Shown: in pieces, positions 18,515 through 25,756 of the stretch
How the letters are laid out: each line of letters starts with the position of its first letter
Numbering within the stretch: the stretch's first letter is position 1
Assembly (NCBI GenBank): GCA_007376635.1
Contig: VMGQ01000005.1
Location: 1 to 32,698, forward strand
Length of the DNA: 32,698 nt
Origin: Candidatus Peregrinibacteria bacterium Greene1014_49
Lineage (GTDB): Bacteria; Patescibacteriota; Gracilibacteria; Peribacterales; Peribacteraceae
Direction: 5' to 3'
Program-made: the position numbers and the translations under genes
The notes under the pieces: generated by a model
What the model saw: only the letters and a program-made list of their open reading frames with translations
Databases searched by the model: none
What the model was told of the DNA's origin: nothing

Positions 18515-19689
18515 TGCTTGCGCGCATCCTCTCCATCATCGGGCTCCAGGGATTCGCTGTCCTCACGGCGATGCTCCATCAGCATTTGGGGGTGCATACG
18601 GATGAAGCAAAGTATCTTCTCAATATTCCTTATCCTCATCCGCCGCTTCTGCGGTGGATCATGGGACTGAGTGATGGATGGCAGCATCAAGAGCTCTTCT
18701 GGCGGATTCTTTTTGCCTCATTCATCGCGCACGGCGTGTGGCTCGTTGCCGATATGGTGCGAACATTTTCCCGGGAACAGCGCCTCACCATTGTAGGATT
18801 GTGGCTTTTCTCTGGGGCGCTGCTTCTACAGTCCGGCACTCTGATGATGTCGTGCATCACCGCAGTGCAAGCATTGTTTCTTTTGTGGATGCTATCGCGT
18901 CCGAAATTCTTGAGGAAATGGAGCGTGATCGTAGCGGCGCTCTGGATCGAAATGCTCTTCACGGCGTATCAGGGAATCCTTTTTGCGCCGCTCGTGTGGA
19001 TTGCGTTGCAGCGGTCAGATCTTGGATTTTGGAAGCGCATGTTTTCCTTCTTCACGCCAATCGCATTATTGCTGCTTTATACCCTCGGCAATCCTCTGGC
19101 GATTGCCGCGATGGGATTTGTGGGATCCATGCAGAGTGGAGTTTCTCTCGAGCAATCCATACTCTCGGTTCTGAAGATCTGGATGATCGGTGGGAGTATC
19201 GTGCTCAGCGTTCTTGGTATATTTGGGATGGTTCGCAGCAGAAATATTCCGCTGATACTCACTACGGTGCTTCTTACGGCGTATATTCTCCTTTCTTCTC
19301 GTGGGTACTACGCGATTCTTTTCACGCCGGTACTCATTGCCGGAATCACGTCGCAGCCAAAATTCCTTCGGTCATCCTCCATCCTTGCGGCACACATCGT
19401 TGCCGGCATCGCCCTCTTTTTCTATGTGCCCTTCTCCACGCGCTCAGCGGCTCCAACGGTCGCGGCGGCGCTTGAGCGCGTGCATTCCGAAGGAACCGTG
19501 CTCATTTCCGGGGATTTCGGTCATGACTGGCAATACGAGCTTCGGCGCCCGGTGCGGAGATATAAAAAAGAATTTCTGGAAGATGCGTCTGCCGTTGTGT
19601 GCATTGCTCCGTGTACAGAAATCGATGCACGCTCCTGGCGGCAGGTGCCGCAGGTGGGAGCGGAGGTATGGGTACGGACTGGTCGCTAG
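18514..19689 (+). CDS. Multi-pass membrane glycosyltransferase, GT-C (ArnT/PMT-like)
   Basis: The 391-residue protein has about nine to ten hydrophobic helices. The first outside loop holds HTDEAKYLL followed by HPPLLRWIMG, matching the D-E-A-x-Y and H-P-P-L motifs of polyprenol-phosphate-dependent GT-C enzymes (ArnT, PMT, GT39/GT83). These transfer a sugar from a lipid-phosphate carrier to an external acceptor. The carrier could be made by the GT2-GtrA protein two genes upstream. The start overlaps the previous stop by one base. The C-terminal 75 residues are a soluble domain (TVLISGDFGHDWQYELRRP). It converges with the UDP-glucuronate epimerase gene, overlapping by 4 nt. Acceptor and sugar are unknown. 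Confidence 0.75.
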   Translation: MLARILSIIGLQGFAVLTAMLHQHLGVHTDEAKYLLNIPYPHPPLLRWIMGLSDGWQHQELFWRILFASFIAHGVWLVADMVRTFSREQRLTIVGLWLFSGALLLQSGTLMMSCITAVQALFLLWMLSRPKFLRKWSVIVAALWIEMLFTAYQGILFAPLVWIALQRSDLGFWKRMFSFFTPIALLLLYTLGNPLAIAAMGFVGSMQSGVSLEQSILSVLKIWMIGGSIVLSVLGIFGMVRSRNIPLILTTVLLTAYILLSSRGYYAILFTPVLIAGITSQPKFLRSSSILAAHIVAGIALFFYVPFSTRSAAPTVAAALERVHSEGTVLISGDFGHDWQYELRRPVRRYKKEFLEDASAVVCIAPCTEIDARSWRQVPQVGAEVWVRTGR

Positions 19690-20663
19690 AGGTGATAATA
19701 CTCGCGGTACCACTCTACAAACTTCTTCACGCCTTCCTCGATCCTCGTTTTTGGCTGATACTTGAGCATCTTCTGTGCCTTGGAGATATCCGCCGAAGTC
19801 GCAACCACGTCGCCCGGTTGCATCGGCAGGAATTCTTTCTTCCCTTCCTTTCCACATGCTTTTTCAATAGCTGCGACATAGTCCATGAGTTCCTCGGTCT
19901 TTCCGCCACCGAGGTTATAAATTGCATAGGAATCATTCCGGTCGATCGCGGCGATCACGCCGCTCACGATGTCGTCGATGTACGTGAAGTCGCGCCGCAT
20001 TTTTCCCTGACCGAAGATGGGCAGTGTTTTTCCGTGCATCACGGCATCGGTGAAAAGGAAGAGTGCCATGTCGGGGCGACCCCAGGGGCCGTAGACCGTG
20101 AAGAACCGAAGCCCCGTGCACGAGACTCCGTACATTTTATGATAGAGGTAGGCTTGGAGTTCGTTTGCTTTTTTCGTAAATCCGTAAATCGAAATCGGGT
20201 TATCCGTTCGGTGTTCCTCAGAGAAGGGTTGCTCTTTGTTATCTCCATAGACGGCGCTTGTGGAAGCGTAAATCAGACCGCCTACAGTATGCGTTCGACA
20301 TGCCTCAATCACCATGTTGTATCCGACGATATTGTCATGCAGGAAAATTCCAGGGTTATCGATGGAGTGTCGGACACCGGCTTGGGCGGCTAAATGACAG
20401 ACACGGGTGACGATTTGCGATTTGCCGCCGTTGTTTGTGAGAGCATCGAATGCTTCATCAAGAGCTTTTTGATCCGTGATGTCGCCGCGGACGAGGGTGA
20501 AATTCTTGTCTTTTTCCAAGATCGCGTTGCGTGCGACCTTGAGCGCGGGGTCGTAGTACTCATTGAAATTATCGATACCGATCACTTCGTCGCCGCGCTT
20601 GAGGAGGGCTTTTGCGACCGAGAAGCCGATGAAGCCGGCGGAACCGGTAACGAGGATGCGCAC
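19686..20663 (-). CDS. UDP-glucuronate 4-epimerase
   Basis: The 325-residue SDR has GSAGFIGFSVA at the N-terminus, IDNFNEYYDPALK (typical of UDP-GlcA epimerases), HLAAQAGVRHSIDNP, STSAVYG, the catalytic pair Y160/K164 in YGFTKKANE, and RFFTVYGPWGRPDMA. The reaction is UDP-glucuronate to UDP-galacturonate. Ugd at 21168-22478 on the same strand would make its substrate, so the two form a short pathway even though a small plus-strand gene lies between them. ALTNNGGKSQIVTRV before HLAAQ is longer than usual and includes two GATTTGC heptads (20412-20425). The start is GTG at 20663, with TATAAG 8 nt upstream. Confidence 0.9.
   Translation of the reverse strand: MRILVTGSAGFIGFSVAKALLKRGDEVIGIDNFNEYYDPALKVARNAILEKDKNFTLVRGDITDQKALDEAFDALTNNGGKSQIVTRVCHLAAQAGVRHSIDNPGIFLHDNIVGYNMVIEACRTHTVGGLIYASTSAVYGDNKEQPFSEEHRTDNPISIYGFTKKANELQAYLYHKMYGVSCTGLRFFTVYGPWGRPDMALFLFTDAVMHGKTLPIFGQGKMRRDFTYIDDIVSGVIAAIDRNDSYAIYNLGGGKTEELMDYVAAIEKACGKEGKKEFLPMQPGDVVATSADISKAQKMLKYQPKTRIEEGVKKFVEWYREYYHL
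20412..20425. repeat. Two GATTTGC heptads inside the UDP-glucuronate epimerase gene
   Basis: Two exact heptads lie head to tail. They encode part of KSQIV, an extra loop before the conserved HLAAQAG strand. Confidence 0.7.
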
Positions 20664-20716
20664 AAAAGAAGCTTATAACTTTCCACTTTCGGCTTCTAGG
20701 TGCCTTTTGGTGAATA

Positions 20717-20747
20717 TTGACAAAATATTATATAGTTATATTATAAT
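20717..20747 (+). promoter_or_regulatory. Promoter TTGACA - 19 nt - TATAAT
   Basis: Perfect -35 (20717-20722) and -10 (20742-20747) boxes are spaced 19 nt apart in AT-rich DNA. They would start a transcript near 20755, about 120 nt before the small gene at 20875. Confidence 0.65.
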
Positions 20748-20784
20748 ATATAGATGCTCATTTGCAGCATTGGCGGAATCAGAT

Positions 20785-20829
20785 GAGGCAGGCACAGTGG
20801 CGGCACTATGCCGTTAGCGTGCCTGTCTC
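20785..20829 (+). promoter_or_regulatory. Structured 5' leader hairpin
   Basis: 20785-20795 pairs with 20819-20829 over 11 bp (one G-U). Inside it, CGGCA/TGCCG (20801-20805 with 20809-20813) forms a second stem. It lies in the leader of the small gene and could regulate it or be a separate small RNA. Confidence 0.5.
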
Positions 20830-20874
20830 AAGTGGTTTGGGACGACGAGTTACTCTTTTGTTCTGGAGACCATC

Positions 20875-21102
20875 ATGCGCAAGAAGTTGATTATCAGCAC
20901 TTTGATCACCTTTGTGATCTTTGGTACCTGGCACCTCATAAGGTCAAGTGGACACTTCATTTGTTGGGAGGGCACCTGCGTAGTAGTGCGCGGTCCTACC
21001 TATTACAAATGGGGATTCATCCCTGTGTACATCAATGAATGTGACCCATTCATTGGATGTGGCGACAACGATGGTAAACTTGAACCCGTGCCCATGCCCT
21101 GA
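20875..21102 (+). CDS. Small exported or membrane-anchored protein, unknown
   Basis: The 75-residue protein has a Lys-rich start and a hydrophobic segment (LIISTLITFVIFGTWHLI, residues 5-22), which would be a signal peptide or anchor. The rest is aromatic, with four Cys (ICWEGTC and ECDPFIGC) that could form two disulfides outside the cell. It is one of only two genes here with a clear Shine-Dalgarno (GGAG 8 nt before the ATG). Its own consensus promoter, a 120-nt structured leader and a strong terminator make it a complete transcription unit, inserted between two functionally linked minus-strand genes. No family is recognised. Confidence 0.65.
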   Translation: MRKKLIISTLITFVIFGTWHLIRSSGHFICWEGTCVVVRGPTYYKWGFIPVYINECDPFIGCGDNDGKLEPVPMP

Positions 21103-21108
21103 TCCGTC

Positions 21109-21155
21109 GTCTGATTCGTCAGACTACCCGGCTGCCGTGCGGCCGGGTTGTTTTT
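21109..21155 (+). terminator. Double hairpin with T-tract, intrinsic terminator
   Basis: GTCTGA-TTCG-TCAGAC (21109-21124) is followed by the stem ACCCGGC/GCCGGGT (21126-21132 with 21142-21148) and then TGTTTTT. It ends the small gene at 20875. Confidence 0.8.
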
Positions 21156-21167
21156 GAATATCTACCT

Positions 21168-22478
21168 TTATCGAACTCCCACTCCCCAATACGTCAGTCC
21201 TGCATCCCGCACTTCCGCGGGTTCATACACATTTCTACCGTCAAACAATTCTTTTCCCCGCATGGTCTCTTTTAGTTTCCGCAAATCCACTCCGCGGAAA
21301 GCATCCCATTCCGTAAGCAGGATCACGGCATCCGCTTCTTTGGCGGCCTCCATCGGAGACTGTGCATAGGTGACTTTCTTTTTGAGGATTGCCTTGGCTT
21401 TTTCCATGGAAACCGGATCGTGCACAGAAACTTTGTGCCCTGCGCGTGTGAGCATCGGGATCAGATCGAGGCTCGGTGCTTCGCGGAGATCATCGGTCTT
21501 CGGTTTGAACGAGAGTCCCCAAATCGCGACATTGGCATTTGGCGGAAGCGTGCCGAGGATTTTTTTGAAGAAGCGCTGACGCTGGCGGTTGTTCATATCG
21601 TGTGTGGCTTTCACAAGTGGTAGCGGTACGCCGGTTTGCTTGGAAAGTGCAATCAATGCTTTTACATCCTTCGGGAAGCAACTTCCGCCGTAGCCGATAC
21701 CGGCATGGAGAAAGCGCGGACCGATGCGGTCATCGAGCCCCATGCCCGCTGCCACTTCGCGTACGGAGCCGCCGGTCGTTTCGCAGAGCTCCGAAATCAT
21801 GTTGATGAACGAAATCTTTGAAGCAAGGAACGCATTGCTCGCGTACTTCACGATCTCCGCCGATTCGCGCGTCATAAAAAGGAGAGGCTTTCCGACTCTC
21901 GTGAGGGGCTGGTAGATCTCTTCCATCACTTGCTTGGCGTGAGCGTCGCCATTGAGACCGACGACGATACGGTCAGGTTGCATCGTATCGTGGACGGCAT
22001 TCCCTTCACGGAGAAATTCAGGATTGCTGATGACCGGAATTCTATGCGGTACTTCCCGCTTGCGCAGAGTCTCGATGATCAGATCCTCGCATTTCTTCCC
22101 CGTGCCTACGGGAACCGTCGATTTGTTTACAAAAATCAAATCGTTTTCCGCATGCTCGGCGACCGACTGCGCGACCGTGAAGACTGCGCGAAGATCTGCG
22201 GAAAAGTCGGCATTCGGAGGAGTGGCAACTGCCGAGAAAATAACCTGTGCACCGGGCATTGCCTCGGAAAGCTCGGTTGTAAACGACAATCGCCCGCTTG
22301 CGAGGTTGCGTTGGATGATTTCCTCCAACTCCGGTTCATAGATGGGGGACTTGCCAGATTTCAACATTTTTACCTTTGCCTCATCGATATCCACGCCGAT
22401 GACTTCATGCCCGAGTTCCGCGAAACACGCTGAGGAAACGAGGCCGACGTAGCCGGTACCAACGATCGCAATCTTCAT
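21168..22478 (-). CDS. ugd: UDP-glucose 6-dehydrogenase
   Basis: The 436-residue protein has an N-terminal NAD fold (IVGTGYVGLVSSACFAELGH, residues 4-23), NKSTVPVGTG, NPEFLREGNAV, and the catalytic Cys C267 in YGGSCFPKDV. GLSFKPKTDDLREAPS marks the C-terminal domain. It oxidises UDP-glucose to UDP-glucuronate with two NAD+, feeding the UDP-glucuronate 4-epimerase encoded nearby. Length and motifs match bacterial Ugd. ATG 22478 starts directly before the Rossmann strand. TACACT lies 7 nt upstream, and there is no Shine-Dalgarno. Confidence 0.95.
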   Translation of the reverse strand: MKIAIVGTGYVGLVSSACFAELGHEVIGVDIDEAKVKMLKSGKSPIYEPELEEIIQRNLASGRLSFTTELSEAMPGAQVIFSAVATPPNADFSADLRAVFTVAQSVAEHAENDLIFVNKSTVPVGTGKKCEDLIIETLRKREVPHRIPVISNPEFLREGNAVHDTMQPDRIVVGLNGDAHAKQVMEEIYQPLTRVGKPLLFMTRESAEIVKYASNAFLASKISFINMISELCETTGGSVREVAAGMGLDDRIGPRFLHAGIGYGGSCFPKDVKALIALSKQTGVPLPLVKATHDMNNRQRQRFFKKILGTLPPNANVAIWGLSFKPKTDDLREAPSLDLIPMLTRAGHKVSVHDPVSMEKAKAILKKKVTYAQSPMEAAKEADAVILLTEWDAFRGVDLRKLKETMRGKELFDGRNVYEPAEVRDAGLTYWGVGVR

Positions 22479-22485
22479 TGGTCGC

Positions 22486-22491
22486 AGTGTA
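22486..22491 (-). promoter_or_regulatory. -10-like box TACACT, 7 nt before ugd
   Basis: TACACT on the minus strand ends 7 nt before the ugd ATG, the leaderless arrangement seen throughout the window. Confidence 0.45.
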
Positions 22492-22524
22492 GCGCTTGGC
22501 GATCGGTTTTGTAATATTTTGGGC

Positions 22525-22603
22525 AACTTTGAGCTTTGAGCTGTAAGCTATGAGCGTTATCATTTCTTATGGCTCAAAGCTCAAAGCTCAAAGCTCATAA
22601 CTC
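22525..22603. repeat. Heptad inverted repeat (GCTCAAA) spanning the adoK start codon
   Basis: The right arm carries three GCTCAAA heptads (22572-22592) directly after the ATG of adoK. The left arm 22525-22560 is an imperfect reverse complement, with an 11-bp perfect match between 22531-22541 and 22572-22582. The start codon lies in the loop. Confidence 0.8.
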
Positions 22604-23549
22604 TAAAATTCTTATCACTGGCTCCATCGCCTATGACCTTCTCCTCTCCTACGAAGGTTCATTCGCTGATGCACTTAAGCAAAAATCCATGGATCGTCTT
22701 TCGGTGAGCTTCTTTGCACCACACATGAAACGTCACCACGGGGGCACGGGATCCAACATCACATGGAACCTGCGGCTACTCGGCGGCGATCCGTTGCTGG
22801 TTGGCACCGTCGGTACCGATGGCGGCAGTTACTGTGCGCTTATGGAAGAGCGAGGGATCGATACGAAGCATGTTGAACGTCGGAAGGACAGCATTACGGC
22901 GACAGCGATCATTGGGACGGATAATGGCGAGAGGCAGATTGCATTTTTCCATCCCGGCGCGGATGCATTAGGCACTTGGCCTACTGCAACTCTCTCCGAT
23001 GACTGTGATGACATTGCATGGGCGATTGTCGGGGCGCGCAATCCCGTGCTCATGATGGAGGCAGTACGATGGTGCGACAAAGCAGGATTACCACTTCTTT
23101 TCGATCCTGCACAGCAGATCATTGCTCTGAGTACGGATGAATTGCGGTCTGCGGTCGCTGCGAGCCGGGGAGTTATCTGCAATGAATATGAATGGAGCGT
23201 GCTTTCGGAGAGGACGGAGATGCAGAAGAAAGACATCGTGAAGACAGCAGAATTCCTGATTGTTACATTGGGTGATAAAGGCGTTGCACTGCATTCCAAA
23301 AAAGGAACGGAGAATATTTCTGCATGCATCGCAGACCAGGTCGTGAATCCCACAGGAGCGGGGGATGCGTTCCGTGCAGGACTATTATTTGGTCTCGAAA
23401 AGAAGTGGGATCTCAGTGCTTGTTGCAAATTGGGAGCGGCAATGGGATCAAAAGTTGTGGAGATTGAGGGAACGTTGATGGAGAGTTTGGATCTTGAGGA
23501 AGTGTGGGAGCGGGCACGGAAAGCATATGGTGATGTGTTGCCCAAATGA
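22569..23549 (+). CDS. adoK: Adenosine kinase, PfkB family (mycobacterial AdoK type)
   Basis: The 326-residue PfkB-family kinase resembles mycobacterial adenosine kinase: TGSIAYDLLLSYEGSF, LSVSFFAPHMKRHHGGTGSN, FDPAQQIIALS, CNEYEWSVL, and the ATP/anion-hole motif NPTGAGDAF with catalytic D266. It phosphorylates adenosine to AMP. The next gene on the strand is S-adenosylhomocysteinase, which releases adenosine, so together they clear SAH and recover the purine. The first dozen residues (AQSSKLKAHNSK) are encoded by GCTCAAA heptads and are probably not part of the ancestral fold, which begins at KILITGS. TATCAT lies 5 nt before the ATG. A nonspecific sugar kinase is the less likely alternative. 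Confidence 0.85.
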   Translation: MAQSSKLKAHNSKILITGSIAYDLLLSYEGSFADALKQKSMDRLSVSFFAPHMKRHHGGTGSNITWNLRLLGGDPLLVGTVGTDGGSYCALMEERGIDTKHVERRKDSITATAIIGTDNGERQIAFFHPGADALGTWPTATLSDDCDDIAWAIVGARNPVLMMEAVRWCDKAGLPLLFDPAQQIIALSTDELRSAVAASRGVICNEYEWSVLSERTEMQKKDIVKTAEFLIVTLGDKGVALHSKKGTENISACIADQVVNPTGAGDAFRAGLLFGLEKKWDLSACCKLGAAMGSKVVEIEGTLMESLDLEEVWERARKAYGDVLPK

Positions 23550-23558
23550 GGTTTTTAA

Positions 23559-23667
23559 AGATACAAGATGCAAGATACAAACAAATCCCAGATCCAAATC
23601 CTAAAGTCTCGAGTCGAGATTTGTAATTTTGGTGCTGAATCTTGTTTGTATCTTGCATCTTGTATCT
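23559..23667. repeat. 26-bp perfect inverted repeat of heptads between adoK and ahcY
   Basis: 23559-23584 (AAGATAC/AAGATGC-type heptads) is the exact reverse complement of 23642-23667, with a 57-nt spacer. The heptads are nearly the same as those at 1979-2031, 21 kb away. The right arm leads into the TATCTT box of ahcY. Confidence 0.9.
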
Positions 23668-23682
23668 TGTATCTTGCCACAG

Positions 23683-24936
23683 ATGTCTTATGTGAAAGAC
23701 CCTTCATTGGCTACTCAAGGAAAACTGAATCTCGAAATCGCCGAGAAGCGCATGGGTGCGCTCATGCTTTTGCGCGAACGTTTTGCCAAAGAAAAACCCT
23801 TCAAAGGTCTTACCATCGGCATGGCTCTGCATGTGACGAAAGAAACGGGAATATTAGTGCGAACCCTCAGAGATGGGGGGGCGAAAGTGGCGATCACCGG
23901 CTGCAATCCCTTGAGTACGCAAGATGACATCGCTGCGGCGCTCGCCGAGGAAGATGGTGTTCTTGTGTGGGCGTACAAGGGAGAGAGCACGGAAGATTAC
24001 TACAAGTTCCTCACGGCCGTCATCGAGACCGAGCCGGATATCACCATCGACGACGGATGCGACCTCGTGACGGAAATCCACACGAAGCATCCGCATCTTC
24101 TCGGAAAACTCATCGGAGGCTGCGAAGAGACGACGACCGGCATTATCCGTCTGCATTCGATGGTTCGTGATGGTGCGCTCAAAATTCCGATGATTGCGGT
24201 GAATGACAATAAAACGAAGCATCTTTTCGATAACTACTACGGCACCGGCCAGTCGACGTTCGATGGCATCCTCCGCGCAACCAATCTCCTGATCGCGGGC
24301 AAAGTCGTTGTCGTCGTCGGGTACGGCAGCTGCGGCAAAGGAATCGCAATGCGCGCCAAAGGACTCGGAGCCAATGTCGTTGTCACCGAAGTCGATGCTT
24401 TTGCAGCGCTTCAGGCTGCGATGGACGGACATCGTGTCTTACCTATGAGTGAAGCTGCTCCCATTGGCGATCTCTTCATCACGGTCACAGGAAATCTGAA
24501 TGTCATCCGCTACGAACACATCGAAACAATGAAAGACGGATCAGTCCTCGCAAATTCCGGACACTTCGACTGTGAGCTCGATTTGAAGGCTCTGGAAAAG
24601 ATGGCGCGCCGCAAGCGTCGTGTGCGGCATTATTTGGATGAATACATGCTTAAAGATGGTCGTATCATCTACGTTGCGGGAGAGGGGAGGCTCGTGAACC
24701 TGGCGTCCGCCGAGGGGCATCCGAGCGAAGTGATGAGTATGAGTTTCCTCGGGCAGGCGTTTGCCTGTGAGTATCTCGTAAAGAACAAGGGCAAGCTCAA
24801 GCCCGAAGTCATCACACTTCCCGCAGAGATCGATGAGCAGATCGCTGCGGCGCAGCTTGCGATTATGGGAGTGAAGATAGATCGGCTGACCACTGAGCAG
24901 GAGGAGTATTTGAAGAGTTGGAAGGAGGGGACGTAG
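23683..24936 (+). CDS. ahcY: S-adenosylhomocysteinase
   Basis: The 417-residue protein has the catalytic domain (GMALHVTKETG, DDGCDLVTEIH, EETTTGIIRLH, NDNKTKHLFDNYYGTGQST) and the NAD-binding domain (VVVVGYGSCGKGIAMRAKGLGA). ANSGHFDCEL and the EGHPSEVMS loop follow. It reversibly splits SAH to adenosine and homocysteine. It is the short form, lacking the insertion and the C-terminal Lys-x4-Tyr-Arg-Tyr tail of eukaryotic and proteobacterial enzymes, as in archaeal and thermophile types. ATG 23683 is chosen because the upstream codons are heptad repeat DNA and TATCTT lies 7 nt before it. It follows adoK on the same strand. Confidence 0.95.
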   Translation: MSYVKDPSLATQGKLNLEIAEKRMGALMLLRERFAKEKPFKGLTIGMALHVTKETGILVRTLRDGGAKVAITGCNPLSTQDDIAAALAEEDGVLVWAYKGESTEDYYKFLTAVIETEPDITIDDGCDLVTEIHTKHPHLLGKLIGGCEETTTGIIRLHSMVRDGALKIPMIAVNDNKTKHLFDNYYGTGQSTFDGILRATNLLIAGKVVVVVGYGSCGKGIAMRAKGLGANVVVTEVDAFAALQAAMDGHRVLPMSEAAPIGDLFITVTGNLNVIRYEHIETMKDGSVLANSGHFDCELDLKALEKMARRKRRVRHYLDEYMLKDGRIIYVAGEGRLVNLASAEGHPSEVMSMSFLGQAFACEYLVKNKGKLKPEVITLPAEIDEQIAAAQLAIMGVKIDRLTTEQEEYLKSWKEGT

Positions 24937-24949
24937 CACCCTCACCCAA

Positions 24950-24970
24950 CCCTCTCCCACGGGGAGAGGG
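24950..24970. repeat. REP-like hairpin CCCTCTCCC/GGGAGAGGG
   Basis: A 9-bp perfect stem (24950-24958 with 24962-24970) follows CCCTCACCCAA. This CCCTCACCC...CCCTCTCCC hairpin resembles short palindromic elements scattered in many unrelated bacterial genomes. No T-tract follows. Confidence 0.7.
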
Positions 24971-25042
24971 ATAGTTAGATTGGATGCTTTTCATGAAAAC
25001 TTTATAATGGTGATTTGCCTTACCGAGAAACATCCACCGTAG

Positions 25043-25070
25043 AGACGCAACGCTGTTGCGTCTTCTTGTT
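25043..25070 (+). terminator. Hairpin AGACGCAA/TTGCGTCT with T-rich tail
   Basis: An 8-bp perfect stem (25043-25050 with 25056-25063) is followed by TCTTGTT. It is about 105 nt after ahcY and could end its transcript. The GTAGAGACGCAAC core resembles a widespread palindromic repeat. Confidence 0.5.
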
Positions 25071-25161
25071 TGTTTATATTTCCAACAACAATCCCTCTAT
25101 CTTTCATCCATTAGCCAAAATACCCCCCTACACCCCGTACCGCTGCGCCGGTACAGGGGTA

Positions 25162-25189
25162 TTGACAGACAGGAAAACCTCACTAGAAT
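25162..25189 (+). promoter_or_regulatory. Promoter TTGACA - 16 nt - TAGAAT
   Basis: A perfect -35 box (25162-25167) and a near-consensus -10 box (25184-25189) would start a transcript near 25196. A hairpin (CCCC-TACCG with CGGTA-GGGG, 25133-25159) ends just 2 nt before the -35 box. Confidence 0.6.
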
Positions 25190-25459
25190 GCCTGTAACGT
25201 GAACGCTCCCCATTTCCTCTTTCCGGCACGTTTCATTCGCTGCTTTAAGCAGTCGGAAGGGATTGCGTAAAGAGTATTCCGGAGAGAGAAGCTTCCCTTC
25301 CCACCCCCAAGGAAGGCGCTTTGTGGTTGATCATTTACATCATCGAACAATGAGAAACCTGCTCTGAACTTTCGTTGGATACGGAGTTCAATAGGGAGCC
25401 CTCGGGCTTCTATTCCCATTCCGGGAAGAGTCAGGACTATATTTTGTGGGAGTTCGCTT

Positions 25460-25597
25460 ATGACCTCGAGACGGAAGAAGCACGTCACTGCAGTACGCTT
25501 AGCGATGGGCACCAATGCCACCGAGGAGGACGCCCTTGTCGTTCTCAAAAAAGAAAAGAAACTTCGCAAGGCTGCAAAGCCGCGCACCCCCCGCTGA
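25460..25597 (+). CDS. Possible 45-residue basic protein
   Basis: ATG at 25460 is preceded by GGGAG with 7 nt spacing, one of two clear Shine-Dalgarno sites in the window. The product starts MTSRRKKH, contains a short acidic stretch (TEEDALVVLKKEKK) and ends in a basic tail (KAAKPRTPR), so it could bind nucleic acid. It lies inside a strongly structured region about 264 nt after a consensus promoter. No family is recognised. The alternative is that the region is non-coding and the ORF is chance. Confidence 0.4.
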   Translation: MTSRRKKHVTAVRLAMGTNATEEDALVVLKKEKKLRKAAKPRTPR

Positions 25598-25756
25598 ACG
25601 CTGCACTCCCCACTTGTTCGGATCGATTGTCGATCCACCTTTTGCTGCCGAGTTCTATCCACGGACTCGGCAGCTATCTTCAGATTAGGTTTCTCTTTGC
25701 TCCTTTCCATCATCACTTCGCCCCAAACGATCTGTCCTGACTTGTTCAGCGACAGA

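Larger units (their letters stand above)
24937..25459. other. Gene-poor stretch after ahcY
   Basis: I see no convincing gene. It holds a REP-like hairpin (24950-24970), a terminator-like hairpin (25043-25070), another hairpin directly before a consensus promoter (25133-25159), the promoter itself (25162-25189), and a leader that continues to a small ORF at 25460. Confidence 0.6.

Noticed and set aside
25375-25740. 121-codon open frame on the plus strand
   Set aside because: It lacks a ribosome site, its composition is not protein-like (HHH, Pro/Ser runs), and it overlaps the better 45-codon ORF in another frame.
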